DNA of 64,000 bases from Cryobacterium frigoriphilum (lineage in GTDB: Bacteria > Actinomycetota > Actinomycetes > Actinomycetales > Microbacteriaceae), in NCBI RefSeq assembly GCF_004403305.1, contig NZ_SOHE01000074.1:1-64000 (forward strand), read 5' to 3'. Within the stretch, counting starts at the first letter, position 1. The number at the start of each line of letters is the position of its first letter. Below are positions 50,225-58,993 of the stretch, piece by piece. Below the pieces are notes generated by a model that was not told the origin of the DNA, did no database searches, and saw only the letters and a list, made by a program, of their open reading frames with translations. The position numbers and the translations under genes are program-made.

Positions 50225-51529
50225 TTATTGGTCGCGCAGCGTGCGGCCCGCGGTACAGGTGTAGTCCCCGGCGGTCTGCCCGGTGACCGACTCGGACAGT
50301 GTGGTCACTCCGTCGTCGGGTTCCTCCGTCGGTTCCACGGACGGGTCCGTGGTGGCCTCGGGGTCGACCGGGGCAGCATCCGTCGCCGGAGCCTCGGTAG
50401 CCTCGGGCTCGGCGGTGACCGGAGCGTTCGGGTCGGCTACCGTGCCGCCACCGGTCGACCCGCTGAGCTCGATGGCCTCGTCGTTGGAGAGAGCCGTGAA
50501 CATGTCCTTGAAGGCCGGCTGCGCGGGCAGCACCCCGCCGTCGGTGAGGTTGGTCGGCGTCTGGGCGAACACGACCTTGTCCAGATCGATGTCCTTGAGC
50601 GCCAGGGCGATCGAGACGATCGTGTCGACGTTGTTCAGGCTCGTCGACAGGCTCATGTTCGAGGTGACGGCCTTGGCGAGCGAGTAGACCTTGGTCCAGT
50701 CGGAGAGGGTCTCTGAACTCTTGATCTGGCGCACGAGCGAGGACATGAACAGCTGCTGGTTGTTGATGCGGGTCAGGTCGCTGCCGTCTCCCACTCCGTG
50801 ACGGGTGCGCAGAAACTGCAGGGCGGCGTAACCCTCGAGGGTGTGCTCGCCCGCAGGGAGGAACGTGTCGCTCTGCACGTCTTCGATGTCTTCGGCCACA
50901 CAGACGGGCACGCCGCCGACGGCGGTGGACATGGCCATCACGCCGCTGAACTGCACCTCGGCCGCGTAGGGAATGTCGAGGCCGGTGAGCTTTTCAACCG
51001 TGAGAACCGTGCAGGCCAGGCCACCGTAGGTGAGGGTGGTGTTGATCTTCTGGCGGCTCATGGCGTTGTAGGTGTCACCGTCGGGGCCCGTGCACGAGGG
51101 GATCGGCACGAACATGTCCCGGGGAAAGCTGATCACCGAGGCGTTCTGGTGGTCTTCTGAGATGTGCAGCAGCATGGTGACGTCGTTGAGCGTGCCCAAC
51201 GAATCGGAGTCGCCGAAGACGGCGTCTTGCCCGACACGGCTGTCGCTGCCGACGACGAGCACGTTCACGCCGCCCTCGATCGCATTGATCTGCGGCACCT
51301 CGGCGGCACCGTCCTCGATGTCGAGCACGATGCCGTCCTGCGCACTGTTGGCGACGTCGAAGGTGGCGATAGCGGCCACGGACACCCCGCTGACCATGAC
51401 GACGGCCAGCCCGGCCGCGAGCAGCTTCGCGATGGTCGCGAAGGCACTCGACCGCTTCAACCGACCGTGCCTCGCGATGGTGCTGAGGTTCTTCGATCCG
51501 TTCGAGCGGGGGCGTAGCTGGTCGCTCAC
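50225..51529 (-). CDS. LytR-CpsA-Psr (LCP) family cell-wall glycopolymer ligase
   Basis: A 434-residue protein with a cytoplasmic basic N-terminus, one membrane segment (~34-56, IAKLLAAGLAVVMVSGVSVAA) and an outer LCP domain (~85-320): NVLVVGSDSRV, NDVTMLLHISEDHQNASVIS, FPRDMFVPI, and LQFLRTRHGVGDGSDLTRIN with the conserved Arg residues. The C-terminal ~90 residues are a Pro/Glu/Ala/Thr tail, probably in the wall. GTG 51529 follows a GGAAGGA ribosome-binding site. LCP enzymes attach teichoic acid-like or other glycopolymers to peptidoglycan or related acceptors. Confidence 0.92.
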   Translation of the reverse strand: MSDQLRPRSNGSKNLSTIARHGRLKRSSAFATIAKLLAAGLAVVMVSGVSVAAIATFDVANSAQDGIVLDIEDGAAEVPQINAIEGGVNVLVVGSDSRVGQDAVFGDSDSLGTLNDVTMLLHISEDHQNASVISFPRDMFVPIPSCTGPDGDTYNAMSRQKINTTLTYGGLACTVLTVEKLTGLDIPYAAEVQFSGVMAMSTAVGGVPVCVAEDIEDVQSDTFLPAGEHTLEGYAALQFLRTRHGVGDGSDLTRINNQQLFMSSLVRQIKSSETLSDWTKVYSLAKAVTSNMSLSTSLNNVDTIVSIALALKDIDLDKVVFAQTPTNLTDGGVLPAQPAFKDMFTALSNDEAIELSGSTGGGTVADPNAPVTAEPEATEAPATDAAPVDPEATTDPSVEPTEEPDDGVTTLSESVTGQTAGDYTCTAGRTLRDQ

Positions 51530-51598
51530 TCAGGTCCTTCCAGGTATGCGGCTTCTAGGTCCTACTGGCCTTGCATCTTCTTGCTTCGTACTACGTGC

Positions 51599-51682
51599 GG
51601 AGGGCGTGGGATTCGAACCCACGAGACATTTCTGCCCACCAGTTTTCAAGACTGGCTCCATCGGCCGCTCGGACAGCCCTCC
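51599..51682 (-). tRNA. tRNA-Ser (anticodon UGA)
   Basis: The 84-nt minus-strand sequence starts GGAGGGC and ends GCCCTCC, an acceptor stem of 7 bp. The anticodon loop contains CTTGAAA with TGA as anticodon, the variable arm is long, and the T-loop is GGTTCGAATCC. It lies between the HAD/serS genes and the LCP gene, close to the seryl-tRNA synthetase gene. Confidence 0.95.
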
Positions 51683-51830
51683 AGGGTGTGTTTCGATCAC
51701 GTCATAACGTACACGCAATCTGAAACGGGCGAACAACGCCCGATTCTAGCCGACGGCAACTCTCTGACATTGCCAGATCTACCTGAGCAGGTGCTGGATT
51801 CGTGTGTTACAACGAATTACCTACAAGGAA

Positions 51831-52631
51831 TTACAGAGAACGCAGCACGACCGCGAGGCCATCATCGGTCACCGACAGCGTGGTTTCGCTGCCGGCCGCC
51901 AGCACCTCGTCGGGCGAATTTCCCATCGCCACGCCGCGGCCCGAAACGGATGCCCACTCCAGCATGTCGATGTCGTTGCGTCCGTCGCCGACCGCCATGA
52001 CCCGCTCGCGCGGAATGCCAAGCTCGGCGCGCACCCGCTCGAGCGCCGTGGCCTTGTTCACGCCGTCGGGGGCGATGTCGAGCCAGGCGGTCCAGCCGAT
52101 CGCGTAGCTCACCCGGTTGAGGCCCATCCGCTCGACAACGGCGAGAAAATCTTCCATGTCATGGTCGGGCGAGATCACGACGACCCGGGTGGCGGGGTGT
52201 CTGGTGAGCTCCTCGAAATCGACCCGTTCGCTGTCCATGCCGATTGTGGCGTCGGGGATCGGCTCGGTGTAGCGGTAGAAACCGTGCTCGTCTTCGACGG
52301 CGAAGCGGGCGTTGCCGAGGTGGGCTCGAATCGAGCGCAGCACCGTGCTCGGATCGAAGGTTTCGACCCATTCGCGCCGATACCCCAGGGGGGCGGTCGC
52401 GTCGCGGTGCATGGTGATCGCACCGTTGGAGCAGATCACGAAGCGCGGGGTGATCTCGAGACGGTCAACCACGGGCAGTGTGGCGGCCGCGGAACGCCCG
52501 GTCGCGAGCATGACCTCGTGGCCGGCCGCGGCGAGGCGCCGCACCTCGACGGTGACGGCCTCACTGATCGACCCGTCTTCGTGCATTGTCGTGCCGTCGA
52601 TGTCAAGCGCGACGAGCCACGGCTCACTCAC
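51831..52631 (-). CDS. HAD-family hydrolase, Cof type
   Basis: A 266-residue phosphatase-like protein. HAD motif I is [15 protein letters not shown] (two Asp residues), motif II is [10 protein letters not shown], and motif IV is [17 protein letters not shown], with [11 protein letters not shown] after it; a cap domain (~85-190) sits between. The family removes phosphate from sugar phosphates, nucleotides or flavin intermediates; the substrate is not known. Its ATG overlaps the serS stop by 4 bp, so the two are co-translated. Confidence 0.9.
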   Translation of the reverse strand: MSEPWLVALDIDGTTMHEDGSISEAVTVEVRRLAAAGHEVMLATGRSAAATLPVVDRLEITPRFVICSNGAITMHRDATAPLGYRREWVETFDPSTVLRSIRAHLGNARFAVEDEHGFYRYTEPIPDATIGMDSERVDFEELTRHPATRVVVISPDHDMEDFLAVVERMGLNRVSYAIGWTAWLDIAPDGVNKATALERVRAELGIPRERVMAVGDGRNDIDMLEWASVSGRGVAMGNSPDEVLAAGSETTLSVTDDGLAVVLRSL

Positions 52632-53893
52632 GTGAGCGGCTCCAGCACCGTCAGGCCGCCCAGATAGGGCTGCAGGGCCTCGGGAACGCGCACCGAGCCA
52701 TCCGCCTGCTGGTGCGTTTCGAGCATCGCGACGAGCCAGCGGGTGGTGGCGAGGGTGCCGTTGAGGGTCGCGACCGGCGCGGTCTTGCCCGTTTCGGTGC
52801 GGTAGCGGATGTCGAGGCGGCGCGCCTGGTAGGTCGTGCAGTTACTCGTACTGGTGAGCTCGCGGAAGGCGTTCTGGGTGGGGACCCAGGCCTCGATGTC
52901 GAACTTGCGGGCGGCGCTCGAGCCGAGGTCACCGGCAGCGACGTCGATCACGCGGTAGCTCAGGCCGAGGGACTGCAGCATGCCCTCCTGCAGGGCCACC
53001 AGGCGGTCGTGCTCGGCCTCGGCGTTCTCGGGCAGCACGTAGGTGAACATTTCGAGCTTGTTGAACTGGTGCACGCGGATGATGCCGCGGGTGTCCTTGC
53101 CGCCCGAGCCGGCCTCGCGGCGGTAGCAGGTGCTCCAGCCGGCGTAGCGCAGAGGTTCTGCGGAGAGGTCGAGGATTTCGTCTTTGTGGTACCCGGCGAG
53201 CGCGACCTCGCTCGTTCCGGTGAGGTAGAGGTCGTCGGCGGGCAGGTAGTAGACCTCGTCGTTGTGCTCGCCGAGAAAGCCGGTGCCGTCCATGATCTCG
53301 GGCCGCACCAGGGTCGGGGTGATGAGCGGAATGAATCCGGCCGCCAGGGCGCGGTCGAGCGCCATATTCATGAGCGCGATCTCGAGCCGGGCGCCGATGC
53401 CCTTCAGAAAGTAGAAGCGCGAACCGCTGACCTTGACGCCGCGGGGTATGTCGATGGCGCCGAGCAGTTCGCCGAGCTCGAGGTGGTCACGCGGTGTGAA
53501 ATCGAACACCGGCGGCTCGCCGTGCGTGCGCAGGGTCGCGAAGTTGTCCTCGGCGCCCGAGGGCACACCGTCGATGATGGGGTTCGCGATGGTCTTCACG
53601 ATGCTCGTGAAGCGCGTTTCGGCCTCGGCGGCGGTGACGCCGGCGGCCTTGACCTCGGCGGCGAGCGACTGGGCCTCGGCGACGAGGGCCTTCTTCTCGG
53701 CGGGCGGCGCGGCGGCAACGGTCTTGCCGAACAGGTTTTGAGCGGCCCGCAGCGCCTCGAAGGAGGTAATCAGGGCGCGACGTTCGGCATCCGCGGCCAA
53801 CGCCGCATCCACTGCCTCAACGGAGTCACCCCGCGCTTCCTGGGATCGCTTGATGAGGTCAGGATTCTCGCGCAACAACACCGGATCAATCAC
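52628..53893 (-). CDS. serS: Serine--tRNA ligase
   Basis: A 421-residue class II synthetase. The N-terminal coiled-coil arm (~25-100) recognises the long variable arm of tRNA-Ser. Motif 2 is [14 protein letters not shown] and motif 3 is [16 protein letters not shown], with the serine/ATP site in LTGTSEVAL and FNKLEMF. GTG at 53893 is the start ([13 protein letters not shown]). A TAGACT -10 box about 7 bp before it suggests a leaderless message. Two tRNA-Ser genes lie within 4 kb downstream on the same strand. Confidence 0.97.
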   Translation of the reverse strand: MIDPVLLRENPDLIKRSQEARGDSVEAVDAALAADAERRALITSFEALRAAQNLFGKTVAAAPPAEKKALVAEAQSLAAEVKAAGVTAAEAETRFTSIVKTIANPIIDGVPSGAEDNFATLRTHGEPPVFDFTPRDHLELGELLGAIDIPRGVKVSGSRFYFLKGIGARLEIALMNMALDRALAAGFIPLITPTLVRPEIMDGTGFLGEHNDEVYYLPADDLYLTGTSEVALAGYHKDEILDLSAEPLRYAGWSTCYRREAGSGGKDTRGIIRVHQFNKLEMFTYVLPENAEAEHDRLVALQEGMLQSLGLSYRVIDVAAGDLGSSAARKFDIEAWVPTQNAFRELTSTSNCTTYQARRLDIRYRTETGKTAPVATLNGTLATTRWLVAMLETHQQADGSVRVPEALQPYLGGLTVLEPLT

Positions 53894-53944
53894 GCGTGCC
53901 AGTCTACAAGCGCTTTCGCGACCCGAACGGATACCCTAGGCCTC
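53894..53944. promoter_or_regulatory. Divergent promoter region between serS and the lipid kinase gene
   Basis: Only 51 bp separate the two GTG starts. On the plus strand TACCCT (53932-53937) lies 7 bp before the kinase GTG. On the minus strand TAGACT lies about 7 bp before the serS GTG. Neither gene shows a ribosome-binding site, so both messages are likely leaderless. Confidence 0.55.
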
Positions 53945-54982
53945 GTGACAGACACCGCAACTCCCCGCAGACAGCAGGCCGCCGTGGTCTACAACCCGAC
54001 CAAGGTCGACGAAGACAAGCTGCGTGCGAGCGTGACCACCGCCGAGTCAGAGGCCGGCTGGGCCGAGACGCTGTGGTTCTCGACCACCGAAGCGGATGCC
54101 GGCCAACAGGCCACCCGCGAGGCCCTCGAGCACTCGGTCACCACGGTACTGGCCGCAGGCGGCGACGGCACCGTGCGGGCGGTCGCCGAGGCGCTGCGTG
54201 GCACGGGCGTGAGCCTCGGGATAGTGCCGGCCGGCACCGGCAATCTGCTCGCCCGCAACCTGCAGCTGCCGCTCGGCAGCATCGATGAGAGCACGGCTAT
54301 CGCCTTCGGCGGAGTCGACAAGCCCATCGACCTCGGCGTCGCAACGCTCACCCCCGAGCGGGGCACGTCGGTCGAGCACGTCTTTCTGGTGATGGCGGGC
54401 CTCGGCCTCGACGCTCAGATGATCGCCAACACCCGCCCCGAGTTGAAAAAGCAGGTCGGCTGGCTGGCCTACGTCGACGGCGCGGCGCGGTCGATTCCGA
54501 AGGCCACACCGTTTCGCATCCGCTACAGCCTCGGCGGCCACACCGACCGACCGGCGCAGGCCAGCGCTATCCTGGTCGCCAACTGTGGGCTGCTGCCGGG
54601 CAACATTCAGTTTCTGCCCGACGCGAAGGTCGACGACGGCATTCTCGACATTGCGGTGCTGCAGCCCAAGGGAGTACTCGGCTGGCTCACCATTTGGCGC
54701 CGCGTCACCTGGGAGAACGGGGTGCTGCGCCGCTCGGCGGTCGGCCGCCGTATGATCCAGCAGACCGATTCGATGAACGAACGCGTGATGACCACGCTGC
54801 GCGCCGCCGATATTCGCATCGTGGTTGAGCACGCGCAGGAGTTCGAGCTCGACGGCGACGAGTTCGGGCGGGTGCGCTCGGTCGTGCTGCGCGCCGACCC
54901 GGGTGCGCTCATCGTGCGCATGCCGCTCGGCACTGAGGGCACGGGCCAGGACACAGCTCTCGAGACGGCTACGACGCCGTAG
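53945..54982 (+). CDS. Diacylglycerol/lipid kinase family protein
   Basis: A 345-residue kinase starting at GTG 53945; a much longer upstream frame is antisense to serS and not real. The catalytic domain motifs are VVYNPTKVDEDK, LAAGGDGTVRAVAEAL (GGDGT nucleotide-binding motif) and IVPAGTGNLLARNLQLPL. The C-terminal beta-sandwich carries NIQFLPDAKVDDGILDI and ELDGDEFGRV. It should phosphorylate diacylglycerol or a related lipid at the membrane surface. Its last 14 bases overlap the convergent membrane-protein gene. Confidence 0.92.
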   Translation: MTDTATPRRQQAAVVYNPTKVDEDKLRASVTTAESEAGWAETLWFSTTEADAGQQATREALEHSVTTVLAAGGDGTVRAVAEALRGTGVSLGIVPAGTGNLLARNLQLPLGSIDESTAIAFGGVDKPIDLGVATLTPERGTSVEHVFLVMAGLGLDAQMIANTRPELKKQVGWLAYVDGAARSIPKATPFRIRYSLGGHTDRPAQASAILVANCGLLPGNIQFLPDAKVDDGILDIAVLQPKGVLGWLTIWRRVTWENGVLRRSAVGRRMIQQTDSMNERVMTTLRAADIRIVVEHAQEFELDGDEFGRVRSVVLRADPGALIVRMPLGTEGTGQDTALETATTP

Positions 54983-55499
54983 CCGAGCCGGTTGACCCGG
55001 TGCGGGCGCGGTGCCAGGCGAAGGCGTGCCAGAACAGCAGGCCCATGATCGTCGAGAGGCCGGCCGCCATCATCGTGGGGGCAAGCGACCAGGTGATCTG
55101 CTGCAGCACGATCGCCCAGGGAATTTCGCTGCCGTTATAGCTGTAGCCGTTGTTCTGGGCGGCCTGCACGATCAGTGCGAAGCCGCCGACCAGCAGCAGC
55201 GGGCCCAGCACCCACAGCGCGATCACGAAGGGGTTGCGGCGCGGCGCGAGCGGCTCATCATTCGGTGCCTCGTCGAGCCCGTCGGTTCCGCGCACAAAGT
55301 CGCCCGCGGTCGGTCTCTCCTGCGGAGCGGCGGCGGCACGGGCCGTGGCGCGCGAGCCATAGGGGGCATCCGCCGGCAGGTCGGCGCTCGGGCCGAGGCC
55401 CAGCGCCGCCCCCGGCTCTTCGGCCCGCGCCGCGCTCGGGTCGAACCCGCGCTGGAATCGGGCGTCGTGCTGCGGATCAAACCCTGCCGTATTCGTCAT
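54969..55499 (-). CDS. Conserved membrane protein of unknown function
   Basis: A 176-residue protein with a disordered, Ala/Asp/Pro-rich cytoplasmic N-terminus (~1-85) and two membrane segments near the C-terminus (FVIALWVLGPLLLVGGFALIV and QITWSLAPTMMAAGLSTIMG, extending to FWHAFAWHRAR). The layout resembles small membrane proteins common beside pheA/serS in Microbacteriaceae, but I recognise no named family. It lies 25 bp after pheA on the same strand and may be co-transcribed with it. Confidence 0.7.
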   Translation of the reverse strand: MTNTAGFDPQHDARFQRGFDPSAARAEEPGAALGLGPSADLPADAPYGSRATARAAAAPQERPTAGDFVRGTDGLDEAPNDEPLAPRRNPFVIALWVLGPLLLVGGFALIVQAAQNNGYSYNGSEIPWAIVLQQITWSLAPTMMAAGLSTIMGLLFWHAFAWHRARTGSTGSATAS

Positions 55500-55524
55500 G
55501 CTGCCCCCTGCTGTAAGAACGTGA

Positions 55525-56460
55525 TTACTGCCCGCCGCGCAGCCCCTTCAGCCATTCCCTGGCCTCGGTGAAGATGGCGTCGTCGTAACGCGAGGTGAAT
55601 TCATTGGGAATTTTGTCCGCGCGCGGGTACGAGCCGAGAAAGATGACGTTGGGGCTGAAGCGGCGCAGGCCGAGCAGCGCGTCGGACATGCGCTCGTCGT
55701 CGATGTGGCCGTCGGCGTCGATCACGAAGCGGTAGCGGCCGAGGGAATCGCCGATCGGACGGCTCTGGATCAGGCTCAGGTTCACGCCTCGGGTCGCGAA
55801 CTGTTCGAGCATTTCGAGCAGGGCGCCGGAGCGGTCGTCTGGCAGTTCCGCGATCAGGCTGGTCTTGTCGGCACCGGTCGGCGCCGGGATTTCGCTTGTT
55901 CGGCCGACGAGCACGAACCGGGTGACGGCGTTCGGGTTGTCACCGATATTGGTCGCGAGCACGACGAGGTCGTAGTGCTTCTCGATTCCCGGCGGGGCGA
56001 TCGCGGCATCCGCTTGCCCGCTTTCGAGCAGTGACAGCGCGGCGGTGACGTTACTCGAGGCCGGAATGTGGCCATGGTTCGGGCGTTTCGCTTCGAGCCA
56101 GGCGCGGCACTGGGCGTAGGCGACCGGATGCGCGTTCACGACCTGCACGTCGTCGAGCGTCGTTCCGCGGCGGGCGACGAGCACGAAGTTGACCGGCACG
56201 AGGTATTCGCCGATGATGCGCAGGCCGGGAACGCTCGCGAGGGCGTCCTGCGTCGCCGACACTCCGCCGTCGACCGAATTTTCAATCGCGATCATGGCCG
56301 CGGTGCTGCGCCCGCTCACGACGTCGGCGAGGGCTTCGCCCACGTTATTCACGGCGCGCCACGGCATTCCGCGGGCCTCGGGAACCTGGGCGAGGGCGGC
56401 TTCGGTGAACGTGCCGACCGGTCCGAGAAAGCTGTAGGTGACATTGGCGGTCTCTGGCAT
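55525..56460 (-). CDS. pheA: Prephenate dehydratase
   Basis: A 311-residue enzyme that turns prephenate into phenylpyruvate in phenylalanine synthesis. The catalytic domain has YSFLGPVGTFTEAAL, AMIAIENSVDGGVSATQDAL and NAVTRFVLVGR with the conserved Thr-Arg-Phe. An ACT regulatory domain follows (~200-280): GALLEMLEQFATRGVNLSLI, then QSRPIGDSLGRYRFVIDADG, where QSRP replaces the ESRP motif that binds phenylalanine. There is no chorismate mutase domain, as expected for a monofunctional actinobacterial enzyme. Confidence 0.95.
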   Translation of the reverse strand: MPETANVTYSFLGPVGTFTEAALAQVPEARGMPWRAVNNVGEALADVVSGRSTAAMIAIENSVDGGVSATQDALASVPGLRIIGEYLVPVNFVLVARRGTTLDDVQVVNAHPVAYAQCRAWLEAKRPNHGHIPASSNVTAALSLLESGQADAAIAPPGIEKHYDLVVLATNIGDNPNAVTRFVLVGRTSEIPAPTGADKTSLIAELPDDRSGALLEMLEQFATRGVNLSLIQSRPIGDSLGRYRFVIDADGHIDDERMSDALLGLRRFSPNVIFLGSYPRADKIPNEFTSRYDDAIFTEAREWLKGLRGGQ

Positions 56461-56495
56461 GGCTCACAGCCTACTGCGGGTGCCAGACTGTGGTC

Positions 56496-58112
56496 ATGAG
56501 CGAGCGCGCAGGAACCCCGGCCCACGAGTCTGATCTGACCGATATCGAAGGGCTGGTGAAGGCCTATTACGACCTGAAACCGGATGTCGCGGTGCCGGCC
56601 CAGAGGGTCGTCTTCGGCACCTCAGGGCACCGCGGGAGTTCACTGAACACCGCGTTCAACGAGGACCACATCAGCGCCACCACCCAGGCGATCGTGGAGT
56701 ACCGCACCGGCCAGGGCATCACCGGGCCGCTCTTCATCGGCACCGACCCACACGCGCTGAGCGGCCCCGCGTACACGACCGCGCTCGAGGTGCTCGTCGC
56801 CAACGGCGTGCGCGTGCTCGTCGACGAGTTCAGCGATTACGTGCCGACCCCGTCGCTGTCGCACGCGATTCTCGCCTACAACCGGGCCGAGAATGGCGAC
56901 CTCGCCGACGGCATCGTCGTCACCCCGAGCCACAACCCGCCCTACGACGGCGGCTTCAAGTACAACCCGCCGCACGGCGGACCGGCCGACAGCGACGCCA
57001 CCTCGTGGATCGCCAACCGGGCCAACGAGATCATCGCGGCCGGTCTCGTCGACGTGAAGATGAGCGAGCCGAGCGCCGTCGAGACCTACGACTTTCGCGG
57101 CCACTACGTGAACGACCTCGAGAACATCATCGACATGAAAGCGATCAAGGCCAGCGGCATCCGCATCGGCGCCGACCCGCTCGGCGGTGCGAGCGTGGGC
57201 TACTGGGGCGCCATTCGGGACCGCTACGAGCTCGACCTCACCGTCGTGAACCCCTCGGTCGACCCGCAGTGGCGCTTCATGACCATCGACTGGGACGACA
57301 AGATCCGCATGGATCCCTCGAGTGCGTCGGTGATGGCATCCGTCGTCGCGCACAAGGACGAGTTCGACATTCTCACCGGCAACGACGCCGACGCCGACCG
57401 GCACGGCATCGTGACGCCCGACGGCGGCCTCATGAACCCCAACCACTTTCTCGCCGTCGCGATCGACTACCTGTACAGCCACCGTGAGGGCTGGCGCGCC
57501 GACGCCGCGATCGGCAAGACCCTCGTCTCGTCGACAATGATCGACCGGGTCGCCGGGTTTCTCGGCCGCGACCTCACCGAGGTTCCGGTGGGCTTCAAGT
57601 GGTTCGTGCCCGGCCTGATCGACGGCTCGGTCGCATTCGGCGGCGAGGAGAGCGCCGGCGCGAGCTTCGTGCGCTTCGACGGTTCGGTATGGACCACCGA
57701 CAAGGACGGCATTCTGCTGGCCCTGCTCGCCTCGGAGATTCTCGCGGTGACCGGCAAGACGCCCAGCCAGCGCTACGCCGAGCTCGCCGAGCACTTCGGC
57801 GCTCCGGCCTACGCCCGAGTGGATGCCGCGGCCACGCCCGCGCAGAAGGCCGCGTTGGCCAAGCTCAACGGTGACGCCATCTCGGCGACCGAGCTCGCCG
57901 GCGAGAAGATCATCGCCAAGCTCAGCCACGCGCCCGGTAACGGCGCGGCGATCGGCGGAGTCAAGGTCGTGACCGAGAACGCCTGGTTCGCGGCCCGCCC
58001 GAGCGGCACCGAAGACGTCTACAAGATCTACGCCGAGTCCTTCCTCGGCGCCGAGCACCTGGCCCGCGTGCAGGCCGAGGCGAAGGCGATCGTCGACGAC
58101 GCCATCGCCTAG
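56496..58112 (+). CDS. pgm: Phosphoglucomutase (alpha-D-glucose specific)
   Basis: A 538-residue enzyme from ATG 56496; GTG 56490 is two codons upstream. The phosphoserine loop is FGTSGHRGSSLN, the metal-binding loop is TGNDADADRHG, the sugar-binding loop is GGEESAGASF, and the phosphate-binding loop is ARPSGTEDVYKIY. It interconverts glucose-1-phosphate and glucose-6-phosphate, linking sugar use to glycogen and nucleotide-sugar synthesis for wall polymers. It is divergent from pheA with only about 35 bp between starts. Confidence 0.96.
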   Translation: MSERAGTPAHESDLTDIEGLVKAYYDLKPDVAVPAQRVVFGTSGHRGSSLNTAFNEDHISATTQAIVEYRTGQGITGPLFIGTDPHALSGPAYTTALEVLVANGVRVLVDEFSDYVPTPSLSHAILAYNRAENGDLADGIVVTPSHNPPYDGGFKYNPPHGGPADSDATSWIANRANEIIAAGLVDVKMSEPSAVETYDFRGHYVNDLENIIDMKAIKASGIRIGADPLGGASVGYWGAIRDRYELDLTVVNPSVDPQWRFMTIDWDDKIRMDPSSASVMASVVAHKDEFDILTGNDADADRHGIVTPDGGLMNPNHFLAVAIDYLYSHREGWRADAAIGKTLVSSTMIDRVAGFLGRDLTEVPVGFKWFVPGLIDGSVAFGGEESAGASFVRFDGSVWTTDKDGILLALLASEILAVTGKTPSQRYAELAEHFGAPAYARVDAAATPAQKAALAKLNGDAISATELAGEKIIAKLSHAPGNGAAIGGVKVVTENAWFAARPSGTEDVYKIYAESFLGAEHLARVQAEAKAIVDDAIA

Positions 58113-58166
58113 CGCCGCGTTGCCACCCCAGCACGCGGCTCTGCAGGCCGGCCCACCCGGTTTCGA

Positions 58167-58187
58167 CCGGCGCGCTTTGCGCGCCGG
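58167..58187. terminator. Stem-loop between pgm and the amidase gene
   Basis: CCGGCGCGC (58167-58175) pairs perfectly with GCGCGCCGG (58179-58187) over a TTT loop. It lies between two convergent genes and probably ends both transcripts; no long T-tract follows. Confidence 0.6.
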
Positions 58188-58212
58188 CTCAACCAGCGGC
58201 GGGGGCGGGTGG

Positions 58213-58899
58213 TTAGGGGATGCTCCAGTAGTACGCGGTGGCGCCCGGGTGGTCTTCGGTGATCGCGGTGTCGACGCTGCGGTAGTCGGAGTCGAGGGTG
58301 TGTCCGGCGAAGAAGATCGAGACGTCGTCGCCGGTTCCTTCGACCCGGGTCACGATGCCGGTGTGGTCGCGGTCTCCGGAGTTGTCCCAGTCGAACTGCG
58401 CGACATCGCCGACCTTCACCTGGTCACGCTGATCGTCGGTGAGGGCGGTGGCGCGGCCGCTGTCGGCGATGTAGTTCATGAGCGCGGTCGAGCTGACCCA
58501 GGCCGACGACGCGGCGTAGGCGTTGCCGGTCATGGGGTTGTTCCACGCGTCATCCATCTGCCAGCCGCGCTCGATCAGGGCCTGGCTGCTGAAGTTGACG
58601 CAGTCGTTCTCGTTGACGACACCGTATTCGGCGGAGTTGTACGTTTCCGGGGCCCAGTGCGCGAGCACGTAGTCCAGCTGGGCCTGCACGGCCGGGTCGA
58701 CCTCAACCTCGACCGGTGCGGGGGTCTGCGCGGGAACCTCGCGGGTGGCGGTCGGTACGGGGGTGGCCGCGGCATCCGTCGTCGCCATCGGGTCGGCCGT
58801 GCGTGCCGTGCCGGCGGTCGCGAGGGCCACTCCGGCCACGGCGACCGTGGCCACCACGACCAGGCCCAGTCCGGTCTTCTGCCACCGCGTCAGCGCCAC
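58213..58899 (-). CDS. Secreted Amidase_6-domain protein
   Basis: A 228-residue protein with an N-terminal membrane/signal segment (~8-32, KTGLGLVVVATVAVAGVALA), a Thr/Pro/Ala linker, and a C-terminal papain-like Amidase_6 domain (~70-228). That domain has the Cys nucleophile in NENDCVNFSSQALIERGW, the His in DRDHTGIVTRV and a final DHPGATAYYWS. The family is related to wall-peptide amidases, and the export signal fits a role at the cell wall, but the substrate is not proven. It lies 94 bp downstream of the VanY-type gene on the same strand. Confidence 0.85.
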   Translation of the reverse strand: MALTRWQKTGLGLVVVATVAVAGVALATAGTARTADPMATTDAAATPVPTATREVPAQTPAPVEVEVDPAVQAQLDYVLAHWAPETYNSAEYGVVNENDCVNFSSQALIERGWQMDDAWNNPMTGNAYAASSAWVSSTALMNYIADSGRATALTDDQRDQVKVGDVAQFDWDNSGDRDHTGIVTRVEGTGDDVSIFFAGHTLDSDYRSVDTAITEDHPGATAYYWSIP

Positions 58900-58993
58900 A
58901 GGTCACTCATTTCGATCGATAGTGTGAAAACGGATGCCCACTCGGGGCATATGGATCTAGCCAACCACAGTCCGGCGACAGAAAGCTGAGTCT

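Noticed and set aside
52586-53944. Open frame continuing upstream of the lipid kinase gene, giving a 798-residue protein
   Set aside because: It is antisense to serS for its whole extra length. High GC keeps reverse frames open; the kinase domain begins at GTG 53945.
56640-58058. 472-residue minus-strand frame
   Set aside because: It is antisense to pgm and has no recognisable motif.
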